A DNA stretch of 8,472 nt from Actinomycetota bacterium. GTDB taxonomy: Bacteria > Actinomycetota > Acidimicrobiia > Acidimicrobiales > SZUA-35. A program made the translations under genes and the position numbers. This document shows, in pieces, positions 1 to 5,161 of the stretch (its first letter is position 1; every line of letters begins with the position of its first letter). The notes below the pieces were generated by a model, which saw nothing but the letters and a program-made list of their open reading frames with translations, made no database searches and was not told the origin of the DNA. The stretch is from positions 1 through 8,472 of the forward strand of contig JAQCHM010000127.1 in assembly GCA_027730885.1 (NCBI GenBank). Reading direction: 5' to 3'.

Positions 1-2
1 GC

Positions 3-1034
3 TCCGCCGTCGGGCTCTATCTGCTCGTCGTCGTCGTTTTTGCGTCGTACGAATCCGCAGCCGCGCGTCGCCAACGGCGATCCATCGTGCAGCTCCGGTC
101 CGAGGCTCCGAGCCAGCGGGCCGCGGCCGCGGTGGTCAAAGCAAGAGCCGAGTTCAGCCAGGCAGTGGAAGCTTACGAGACGGCCATGGCCGCGCTCGAA
201 AGCACCACAGGTCGACCGCTCGATCGGGTGACCGTCGGCGGATCGGCGGCTGGATCCTCTGCAGGGACGTCGGGCACCCATGGCGGTTCGTTGTATCTCT
301 ACGACCGGCCGGTCGCTCCCACCTTCCGCCGGGCCTCGGGTTCCGTGGTCGACATGAACGGCATCGCAGATCTCGAGCATCGCAAGGAGATCGCGCGGAA
401 CGCTCTGCTCGATGCTCAGCGATTGTGGGACTCCGTCCGACCCGCCGATCGGCCGGATTCTCCGCTCGACCTTTGGTCCGGCACCGGTGTGCTTCGAGGT
501 TGGCAGGTCGGTCCCATCGGGTTCGAGCGCGCCTTCATTCGCTGCGACCACGTCGTTGATGCGTCGTGTTGGGCCGCCTTCGAGGTGAAGCGCCTTCGCC
601 TCGGACTCGCGTTGTCGATGGAAGAGCAACACCTCGCTGTCTTCGCGGCAGCCGTTCCTGCCGAGCGCATGGGGGAGATCATCGGACGCTCGATGGGCGG
701 CGCAGAGTTGGCCGTTCGTCCAGGGTTTGCTCCGCTTCGGAGCTGGCGTCGTGCTCGCCGCATCCCCGAAGCTCGTCGGGCCGCCTTCTCCTTGTTGACC
801 ACACGCACCCCGGGCCAGGCAATTGACAGTGGCACCCGCGCCACGGTGCGCAACGCGATCGAGGTCGAACTGGGCCAGCCGCTCGATCGGCTCCGTTCAC
901 TCGGCGGTATCACGGGTGTCATGAGCGTGCTGGCGTCAGGTCCGTCGCTGACGCTGGGTGCTTGGGCCGGCCGTTCACCGCACGCCGAGCTGCTAGCGGC
1001 GTCACCCCATACCGCATGGCATCAGCAGGCCTGA
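3..1034 (+). CDS. Membrane-anchored protein of unknown function, 5' end missing
   Basis: I do not recognise the family. The reading frame is open from the left edge, so the gene starts outside the window; an internal GTG at 87 could be mistaken for the start. The first visible residues (SAVGLYLLVVVVFASYES) form a strongly hydrophobic stretch like a single transmembrane helix, followed by Arg-rich AARRQRR, which suggests a cytoplasmic stop-transfer. Next comes a helical, Ala/Glu/Arg-rich segment of about 40 residues that could be a short coiled coil, then a Gly/Ser-rich linker (about codons 75-95), then a mixed globular-looking part of about 200 residues rich in Arg, Ala and Leu. No catalytic motif, cysteine pair or metal site stands out. 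That it is real coding sequence is supported by GC-rich third positions, the lack of stops in more than 340 codons, and a hairpin directly after the TGA. The function is unknown. Confidence 0.7.
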   Translation, partial: SAVGLYLLVVVVFASYESAAARRQRRSIVQLRSEAPSQRAAAAVVKARAEFSQAVEAYETAMAALESTTGRPLDRVTVGGSAAGSSAGTSGTHGGSLYLYDRPVAPTFRRASGSVVDMNGIADLEHRKEIARNALLDAQRLWDSVRPADRPDSPLDLWSGTGVLRGWQVGPIGFERAFIRCDHVVDASCWAAFEVKRLRLGLALSMEEQHLAVFAAAVPAERMGEIIGRSMGGAELAVRPGFAPLRSWRRARRIPEARRAAFSLLTTRTPGQAIDSGTRATVRNAIEVELGQPLDRLRSLGGITGVMSVLASGPSLTLGAWAGRSPHAELLAASPHTAWHQQA

Positions 1035-1063
1035 CGGTCTGACGGATCACAGCGTCACGACCG
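1035..1063 (+). terminator. Bulged hairpin directly after the stop codon, likely terminator
   Basis: The arm CGGTCTGACG (1035-1044) pairs with CGTCA (1053-1057) and GACCG (1059-1063), leaving C1058 bulged. This gives a 10-bp GC-rich stem with an 8-base loop, starting one base after the TGA of the upstream gene. No T-tract follows, as is common for actinobacterial terminators. It separates the unknown membrane protein gene from the F420 oxidoreductase gene. The stem is seen directly; termination is inferred. Confidence 0.5.
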
Positions 1064-1089
1064 ACGAGCACAACCGGTAAGGATCACAG

Positions 1090-2061
1090 GTGACTTCAAG
1101 CATTTCGCGGTACGGCATGTCCGTTCCGTTCGCGGGCCTCCATCTGCATCAGCACCGGGAGGCGATGCGGGAGCTGGTCGATCTCGGTTACACGGACATT
1201 TGGTCCTCCGAGGCCGACGGATCCGATGGGTTCACTCCGCTGGCCCTCGCCGCGGCTTGGGCGCCCGAACTTCGCCTGGGCGTCGCCATCATCCCTGCTT
1301 TCACCCGTGGTCCGGCCCTCATGGCCCAGAGCGCGGCGGCGCTGGCCGACGCCGCGCCCGGACGATTCGTCATGGGCATCGGCTCGTCGTCCAATGTCAT
1401 CGTCGAACGGTGGAACGGCATTCCCTTCACCGAGCCCTACAAGCAGACCCGAGACATGGTCCGGTTCCTGAGGGACGCCTTTACTGGTGAAAAAATCACC
1501 AAGCAGTACGACTCGTTCGCGATCGACGGCTTTCGCCTGGGTGTACGTCCCGAGCAAACCCCGCCGATCCTGGTCGCGGGTCTGCGCGAAGGCATGCTCA
1601 AGCTGGCAGGCAGAGAAGGCGACGGCGCGATCATCAACTGGCTGTCAGCATCGGACGTCGCTCAGGTGGCGTCGATCGTGCATGCCCAGGGTGAAGGCAA
1701 GGAAATCGTTGCCCGCATCTTCGTCTGCCCGAGCACCGATACCGACAAGGTCCGGGAACAGGCTCGGTTCGCCATCACAACCTATTTGAACGTGCCCGTC
1801 TATGCAGCGTTCCATCAGTGGTTGGGTCGAGATCAGCTGCAGCCGATGTGGGACGCCTGGGCCGCCGGCGATCGCAAGGCTGCGCTGGCCGCCATCCCCG
1901 ACTCCGTCGTCGACGAACTGATCATCCATGGCTCGCCCGAAGCCTGTCGGGAACACATCGGCCGCTACGTCGAAGCAGGGGTCACCACCCCAGCGCTTTC
2001 GGTCATGGGCTTCGCCGGAGTCGAACCCCTCGAGGCCATGCGCCAATTGGCCCCCCGCTGA
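1090..2061 (+). CDS. LLM-class F420-dependent oxidoreductase
   Basis: This 323-residue protein resembles the bacterial luciferase-like monooxygenase superfamily, in the actinobacterial branch that uses reduced deazaflavin F420. Visible hallmarks are the N-terminal strand-helix with LVDLGYTDIWSSEADGSDGFTPL (about residues 29-51), RLGVAIIPAFTRGPALMAQ (62-80), the GRFVMGIGSSSNVIVERWNG turn (91-110) typical of the cofactor-binding loop, and PPILVAGLREGMLKLAGREGDG in the C-terminal half of the barrel. The length fits the family (about 290-340). The GTG start at 1090 is chosen because AAGGA lies 6 bases upstream (1079-1083); ATG at 1117 is a possible later start but has no such site. It is a cytosolic redox enzyme; the substrate cannot be read from sequence. 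No F420-biosynthesis gene or clear partner is in the window, so cofactor use is inferred from the family. Flavin (FMN) use is the alternative. Confidence 0.88.
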   Translation: MTSSISRYGMSVPFAGLHLHQHREAMRELVDLGYTDIWSSEADGSDGFTPLALAAAWAPELRLGVAIIPAFTRGPALMAQSAAALADAAPGRFVMGIGSSSNVIVERWNGIPFTEPYKQTRDMVRFLRDAFTGEKITKQYDSFAIDGFRLGVRPEQTPPILVAGLREGMLKLAGREGDGAIINWLSASDVAQVASIVHAQGEGKEIVARIFVCPSTDTDKVREQARFAITTYLNVPVYAAFHQWLGRDQLQPMWDAWAAGDRKAALAAIPDSVVDELIIHGSPEACREHIGRYVEAGVTTPALSVMGFAGVEPLEAMRQLAPR

Positions 2062-2112
2062 CCGCGACGCTTGGGCTGCATCACTCGAGAGGACTGCCGA
2101 ACTGCACGACGG

Positions 2113-2158
2113 CCCCACCGGAGCCCTGTTCCGCAAGAGAGTGCGCCCCGAGGTGGGG
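2113..2158 (+). terminator. Weak candidate terminator after the F420 oxidoreductase gene
   Basis: CCCCACC at 2113-2119 and GGTGGGG at 2152-2158 are perfect 7-base inverted arms separated by 32 bases, about 50 bases after the stop of the oxidoreductase gene. The loop is long and no T-tract follows, so this is only a possible 3'-end structure. Nothing stronger was found in this part of the intergenic region (2062-2245). Confidence 0.2.
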
Positions 2159-2204
2159 GTGACGGGCTTGCAGAACGGGGGTGGGGCGTGTGGCTCGATT
2201 GGGA

Positions 2205-2210
2205 TAGGTT
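2205..2210 (+). promoter_or_regulatory. Candidate -10 box of the peroxiredoxin gene
   Basis: TAGGTT fits the TANNNT consensus of actinobacterial housekeeping promoters. It would start transcription at about 2217, leaving a leader of nearly 30 bases that contains the AGGAG ribosome site (2231-2235, 10 bases before the ATG). No good -35 box is seen at the right distance, so the promoter is tentative. Confidence 0.35.
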
Positions 2211-2224
2211 GCGGGAATCCGCAA
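2209..2224. promoter_or_regulatory. Perfect inverted repeat at the expected transcription start (possible operator)
   Basis: TTGCGG-GAAT-CCGCAA is a perfect 6-bp inverted repeat with a 4-base centre. It overlaps the last two bases of the candidate -10 box and covers the predicted start point of the peroxiredoxin transcript. That is where a repressor operator would sit. In RNA it could instead form a short 5' hairpin upstream of the ribosome site. The repeat is seen directly; its role is inferred. Confidence 0.4.
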
Positions 2225-2245
2225 ACGGCCAGGAGATCAACACCA

Positions 2246-2722
2246 ATGAGCATTCAAATCGGCGACGCAATTCCCTCTGCAACCCTGCACGAAGGTAACC
2301 CCGGCACCAAGGTCAACTCGGCCGAGGCGCTCGGAAGCGGCAAGGTATTGGTCTTCGGGGTCCCCGGCGCTTTCACGCCCGGTTGTTCGAACACCCACCT
2401 CCCCGGGTACATCAACAACACCGACAAGATCAAGGGCAAGGGCGTCGATCAGGTCGTGTGTGTGTCGGTCAACGACGCCTTCGTCATGAAGGCCTGGGGC
2501 GAGGCCCAGGGGGCAGAGGGCAAGGTCCGCATGTTGGCCGACCCCCAGGCCGAGTTCGCCAAGGCCCTCGGCCTCGATGTCGAGGCGGCGGCGCTGGGCG
2601 GCACCCGCTCGAAGCGCTTCGCGATGCTGGTGGACAACGGGACCGTGAGTCAGCTCGAGGTCGAACCCGACGGCTTCGGTCTCAGCTGCACGCTGGCCGA
2701 GTCGTTCGTCGACAACCTGTAA
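2246..2722 (+). CDS. Peroxiredoxin, Prx5 type (thiol peroxidase)
   Basis: This 158-residue thioredoxin-fold peroxidase should reduce hydrogen peroxide and organic hydroperoxides in the cytoplasm. The active-site motif PGAFTPGCS puts the peroxidatic cysteine at residue 47, with T44 and P40 in the usual places and the conserved arginine at R124 (TRSKRFAML). A second cysteine is C72 in VVCVSVNDAFV. A third is C148 in PDGFGLSCTLAE, which matches the resolving-cysteine segment of mammalian PRDX5, so an atypical two-Cys mechanism with an intramolecular disulfide is likely. The length is normal for the subfamily and there is no fused glutaredoxin domain. The ATG at 2246 is chosen because the family N-terminus begins there (MSIQIGDAIP) and AGGAG lies 10 bases upstream. 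The frame is open back to 1928, but that part lies inside the previous gene and is not coding. It is transcribed singly, convergent with the zincin gene. Confidence 0.93.
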   Translation: MSIQIGDAIPSATLHEGNPGTKVNSAEALGSGKVLVFGVPGAFTPGCSNTHLPGYINNTDKIKGKGVDQVVCVSVNDAFVMKAWGEAQGAEGKVRMLADPQAEFAKALGLDVEAAALGGTRSKRFAMLVDNGTVSQLEVEPDGFGLSCTLAESFVDNL

Positions 2723-2732
2723 TCGGCAGGTT
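2714..2732 (+). terminator. Hairpin spanning the peroxiredoxin stop codon
   Basis: AACCTG (2714-2719) and CAGGTT (2727-2732) are perfect 6-base inverted arms around a 7-base loop that contains the TAA stop. It lies in the short gap between two convergent genes and could end transcripts from either side. The stem is short, only half G/C, and has no T-tract, so confidence is modest. Confidence 0.33.
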
Positions 2733-2749
2733 CGCACCAGGCAAACGGA

Positions 2750-3094
2750 TCAGTCCCACCCGAGTTCGTGGAGGCGCTCGTCGTCGATACCGAAGTGGTG
2801 TGCCACTTCGTGGATCACGGTCACGAGCACTTCGTCGGCCAGTTCGTCGGCGTCCTCCACGGACTCGCAGAGGGCAAGGCGGTACAAGGTGATCCGGTCC
2901 GGAAGGGCCATGCCCCCATAGTCGTCGCGCTCGGTGTGGGGGATGCCTTCGTAGAGTCCCAGGAGATCCTCGGTCGGGTGTTTGTCCTCGACCAGGACGA
3001 CCACGTTGTCGAGCAGGTCCAGGATCTCGTCGGGCAGCTCATCCAGGGCGTCGGCCACCAGCTGCTCGAACTGGGCTTCGCTGATCGGGGTCAT
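2750..3094 (-). CDS. Minimal zincin-like metallopeptidase
   Basis: This 114-residue protein has the pattern of the small bacterial metallopeptidase family known as Zincin_1: an acidic N-terminal helix (EQLVADALDELPDEILDLL, about residues 10-28), a DDYGG and LPDRITLYRLAL core (57-75), and the C-terminal zinc motif HEVAHHFGIDDERLHELGW (95-113). H95, E96 and H99 form the HEXXH core, and the HExxHxxGxxD pattern points to D105 as a third ligand. Such proteins are soluble and lack a signal peptide. A proteolytic substrate is not known to me and activity is uncertain for the whole family. The ATG at 3094 is chosen because the family begins near MTPISEAQFE; the frame stays open to 3238, but that extension is Arg-rich and unlike the family. 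GTG at 3103 is an alternative. No ribosome site precedes the ATG, so a leaderless transcript is possible. Confidence 0.87.
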   Translation of the reverse strand: MTPISEAQFEQLVADALDELPDEILDLLDNVVVLVEDKHPTEDLLGLYEGIPHTERDDYGGMALPDRITLYRLALCESVEDADELADEVLVTVIHEVAHHFGIDDERLHELGWD

Positions 3095-3103
3095 GTCGGA
3101 CAC

Positions 3104-3109
3104 AGGGTA
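3104..3109 (-). promoter_or_regulatory. Candidate -10 box for the zincin gene
   Basis: Read on the minus strand, TACCCT (TANNNT type) ends 9 bases before the ATG at 3094. Transcription would start within a few bases of the ATG, giving a nearly leaderless message, which agrees with the absence of a ribosome site. No clear -35 box was seen. Confidence 0.3.
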
Positions 3110-3113
3110 GTTT

Positions 3114-3140
3114 GCGACCGACGTCGAACATCGGTTACGC
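3114..3140. promoter_or_regulatory. Imperfect inverted repeat between divergent genes
   Basis: GCG-ACCGA (3114-3121) faces TCGGT-TA-CGC (3131-3140) across a 9-base centre; the arms match except for a 2-base insertion on the right. It lies just upstream of the candidate zincin promoter, in the 128-bp region between the divergent zincin and Rieske genes, so it could be a shared operator. A 7-base direct repeat, TGACTAC, also occurs here at 3145 and 3171. No regulator gene is adjacent, so the role is speculative. Confidence 0.25.
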
Positions 3141-3222
3141 CGGATGACTACGATCCCGTCGTGGAGCAGCTGACTACCGAACGAGCGAGACCCTGTACCG
3201 TCATGTCTCACAGGCCTCACCC

Positions 3223-4521
3223 GTGACCGCGACGCCACCCCTCGCCACCGGTGTGGCCTGGGACGCCGAGCAGCCGAGCCATCGGCGCTACTCGATCGAT
3301 CGGTACCTCGATCCGGCGGTCGCCGTGCTCGAGTTCGAACGCCTTTGGCCCTGCGTGTGGCAGCTGGCTTGTTCGATCGACCACGTTCGCGTCCCTGGCG
3401 ATTTCTTCGAGCACCGGTGCGGTGACTTGTCGGTGCTGATCATCCGGGGTGACGACGGTGAACTGCGAGCCTTCCAGAACGTGTGCCGGCATCGGGGCAA
3501 CCTTCTGTGTCAGGGCGCGGGCCAGGGACTGACTGAGATCCGCTGCGGGTTCCACAACTGGTCGTGGTCGCTGGCCGGCCAGCTGCGCGAGGTGCCTTCG
3601 CGCCGAGGATTCGGACCCCTGCGCAACGAGGACGTCCCGCTTCTCCCGGCACGCGTCGACACCTGGGGTCCGCTGGTCTTCGTCAACCTCGATCTTGAAG
3701 CTCAACCATTGAACGAGTGGCTCGAGGGCGTCCCCGACGACGTTGGCTGGGTTGGCATCGAAGATTTCGGTTGCTCGGTCACCACCACCACCCCGGTGAG
3801 CTGCAACTGGAAGATCATCAGTGAGGGGTTCTCGGAGACCTACCACGTGCAGGGACTGCACCCGGAGATGATCGCCTCGTTCGATGACGTCCACGCGGCC
3901 CAACATCTGTGGGATCGCCACGCGGTCAGCTATCAACTTTATGGCGTGCCGAGTCCCCGTCTCGGGTCGACCGTCACCGACCTCGACGTCTGGGACTCGT
4001 TCTGCTTCACCCAGGGGAGGCGACTGGGATGCAAGGCCGATCGGACGCTGCCGATGCCCGAGCACGGAGGCTCGGCGTTCGAGCTGCTGGCCGACGCCAT
4101 CCGGACCCACAACGCCGCCAACGGCGTCGATCTCACCCGCTTCGACGATGACGACATCCTGGGCCTTCGGCAGTACAACTTGTTTCCCAACACCACCGTG
4201 CTCGTCAGCGCCGACTCCTTCAACGTTCTGGTGGCACGTCCGAGCCGAGTCGTCGATCAGGCCGAGTTGTTCACCCTGCACTTCGACCGGCTCCCGCCTG
4301 GCGCGCCGCGGGCGCACCGACCGGAGGACATCACCAACCCACTTGATGCCGAGCGACTCGGCCTGGTCTTCAACCAGGACGTCCGCATCATGTCGTCCCT
4401 CCAGCGGGGCCTTCGCCAGCCCGGATTCACCGAGACGATCGTGTCCAGCGAGGAACGGCGCATCATCAACACTCATCGGGTGATGGCGACCTACCTCGCC
4501 GACAACCAGGCGCCGAGCTGA
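3223..4521 (+). CDS. Rieske non-heme iron oxygenase, alpha (catalytic) subunit
   Basis: This 432-residue protein is a ring-hydroxylating-type oxygenase subunit. The N-terminal Rieske domain carries the [2Fe-2S] ligands C88-x-H90 (NVCRHRGN) and C108-x2-H111 (RCGFHNWSW), 17 residues apart. The C-terminal SRPBCC catalytic domain has NWKIISEGFSETYHVQGLHP (195-214), giving iron ligands H208 and H213, with D386 (FNQDVRIM) as the likely third. The position that bridges electron flow between subunits is glutamate (E205), not the aspartate of naphthalene-dioxygenase-type enzymes. Glutamate occurs here in carnitine/betaine-type oxygenases and in many uncharacterised actinobacterial members. The enzyme needs an electron-donating reductase or ferredoxin, and none is encoded nearby. 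The substrate is unknown. GTG at 3223 is the only standard start in the frame before the conserved region, and it overlaps the TGA of a 7-codon reading frame (GTGA). The last 31 bases overlap the convergent hydrolase gene. Confidence 0.92.
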   Translation: MTATPPLATGVAWDAEQPSHRRYSIDRYLDPAVAVLEFERLWPCVWQLACSIDHVRVPGDFFEHRCGDLSVLIIRGDDGELRAFQNVCRHRGNLLCQGAGQGLTEIRCGFHNWSWSLAGQLREVPSRRGFGPLRNEDVPLLPARVDTWGPLVFVNLDLEAQPLNEWLEGVPDDVGWVGIEDFGCSVTTTTPVSCNWKIISEGFSETYHVQGLHPEMIASFDDVHAAQHLWDRHAVSYQLYGVPSPRLGSTVTDLDVWDSFCFTQGRRLGCKADRTLPMPEHGGSAFELLADAIRTHNAANGVDLTRFDDDDILGLRQYNLFPNTTVLVSADSFNVLVARPSRVVDQAELFTLHFDRLPPGAPRAHRPEDITNPLDAERLGLVFNQDVRIMSSLQRGLRQPGFTETIVSSEERRIINTHRVMATYLADNQAPS

Positions 4522-5123
4522 ACGAGCTCATCGAGGCAGATGTCGTGCCCGATGGGGTACCGGTGGGACTCGACGTGCACACCGCCCTCACCGAGCATCG
4601 ACAAGGTCTGTTCCAGCCGGTCGGTTCCGAGGAACGGATCGTTGTCACCGTGACCGACGAAGACGGGGACCTGCTGATTGGCGCGGACATCCCAGTCGAT
4701 CAGATGCGGTTCCAACACGAATCCCGAAAGGCAGACTACGCCGGCGAGTGGTGAGGCCCCGGCCCGGAAGCCGAGCACCAGCGCCAGCGCGGCCCCTTGG
4801 GAGAACCCACCGATGACGGCCTGGGAGCGATCCATGCCGCGCTCGGCGCAGAGCTGGTCGATGGAGCGATCGAGGGCGCTCAGCGACCCGGAAAGCAGGC
4901 TGTAGTCGAACTCGAACGTGTCGAGATCCAGATCCCACCATGCGGCTCCGTCGGTCGGGATGTGCAGGGGGCCACGAGGGGCGGCCACCAGGAACCGGGC
5001 TGCCGGATCGATGAGGGGCCCGTAGGAGGCGAGGTGGAACTCGTTGGCGCTGTAGCCATGAATGAGGAAGAGGAGCCGAGTGGGTTCGCCACGGCCGTCG
5101 ATCGTGTACACCTTGAGCTGCAT
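4491..5123 (-). CDS. Alpha/beta hydrolase, phospholipase/carboxylesterase type
   Basis: This 210-residue serine hydrolase has the fold and length of the small cytosolic esterases of the phospholipase/carboxylesterase family. Seen in order: the oxyanion-side motif LIHGYSANEF (20-29), AAPRGPL (47-53), an AWWDLD segment (61-66) in the usual substrate-lid position, the nucleophile elbow GGFSQGAAL with S108, the acid HGDNDPFLG with D162, and the base PIGHDICLDEL with H193. All three triad residues are present, so it should be active on short acyl esters or similar substrates. There is no signal peptide. The start is the ATG at 5123, where family similarity begins; the frame is open to 5267, but that part overlaps the preceding gene. 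It follows the ATPase gene by 38 bases on the same strand and may be co-transcribed. Its 3' end overlaps the Rieske gene by 31 bases. Confidence 0.9.
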   Translation of the reverse strand: MQLKVYTIDGRGEPTRLLFLIHGYSANEFHLASYGPLIDPAARFLVAAPRGPLHIPTDGAAWWDLDLDTFEFDYSLLSGSLSALDRSIDQLCAERGMDRSQAVIGGFSQGAALALVLGFRAGASPLAGVVCLSGFVLEPHLIDWDVRANQQVPVFVGHGDNDPFLGTDRLEQTLSMLGEGGVHVESHRYPIGHDICLDELVQLGAWLSAR

Positions 5124-5130
5124 GGCTCCG

Positions 5131-5136
5131 ACGCTA
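5131..5136 (-). promoter_or_regulatory. Candidate -10 box giving a leaderless hydrolase transcript
   Basis: Read on the minus strand, TAGCGT ends 7 bases before the ATG at 5123, the exact spacing of actinobacterial leaderless promoters. The only good ribosome-site sequence, AGGAGAG (5159-5153), is 29 bases before the ATG, too far for normal use, with no in-frame start codon between. No -35 box is evident. Confidence 0.3.
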
Positions 5137-5161
5137 GCGGTCCAGGCTCGTTCTCTCCTGA

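Noticed and set aside
22..39. CTCGTC-type microsatellite at the left edge
   Set aside because: In frame it encodes Leu and Val of a transmembrane-like segment; repeated GTC codons explain the pattern without a separate repeat element.
416..922. 168-codon minus-strand open frame within the first gene
   Set aside because: Low-complexity Arg/Ser/Pro translation typical of a GC-rich shadow; the plus-strand frame is longer, extends to the window edge and ends at a hairpin.
1928..2245. N-terminal extension of the peroxiredoxin by about 106 codons
   Set aside because: It would lie partly inside the F420 oxidoreductase gene, has no family similarity, and the ATG at 2246 has a ribosome site and matches the family N-terminus.
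2768..3226. 152-codon plus-strand open frame opposite the zincin gene
   Set aside because: The minus strand encodes a clear HEXXH zincin; the His/Val-rich plus-strand product is its shadow.
3217..4476. 419-codon open frame on the minus strand opposite the Rieske gene
   Set aside because: It is a mirror of the strongly supported Rieske coding frame in high-GC DNA; its translation has no family motif, and the plus-strand frame holds all iron-sulfur and iron ligands.
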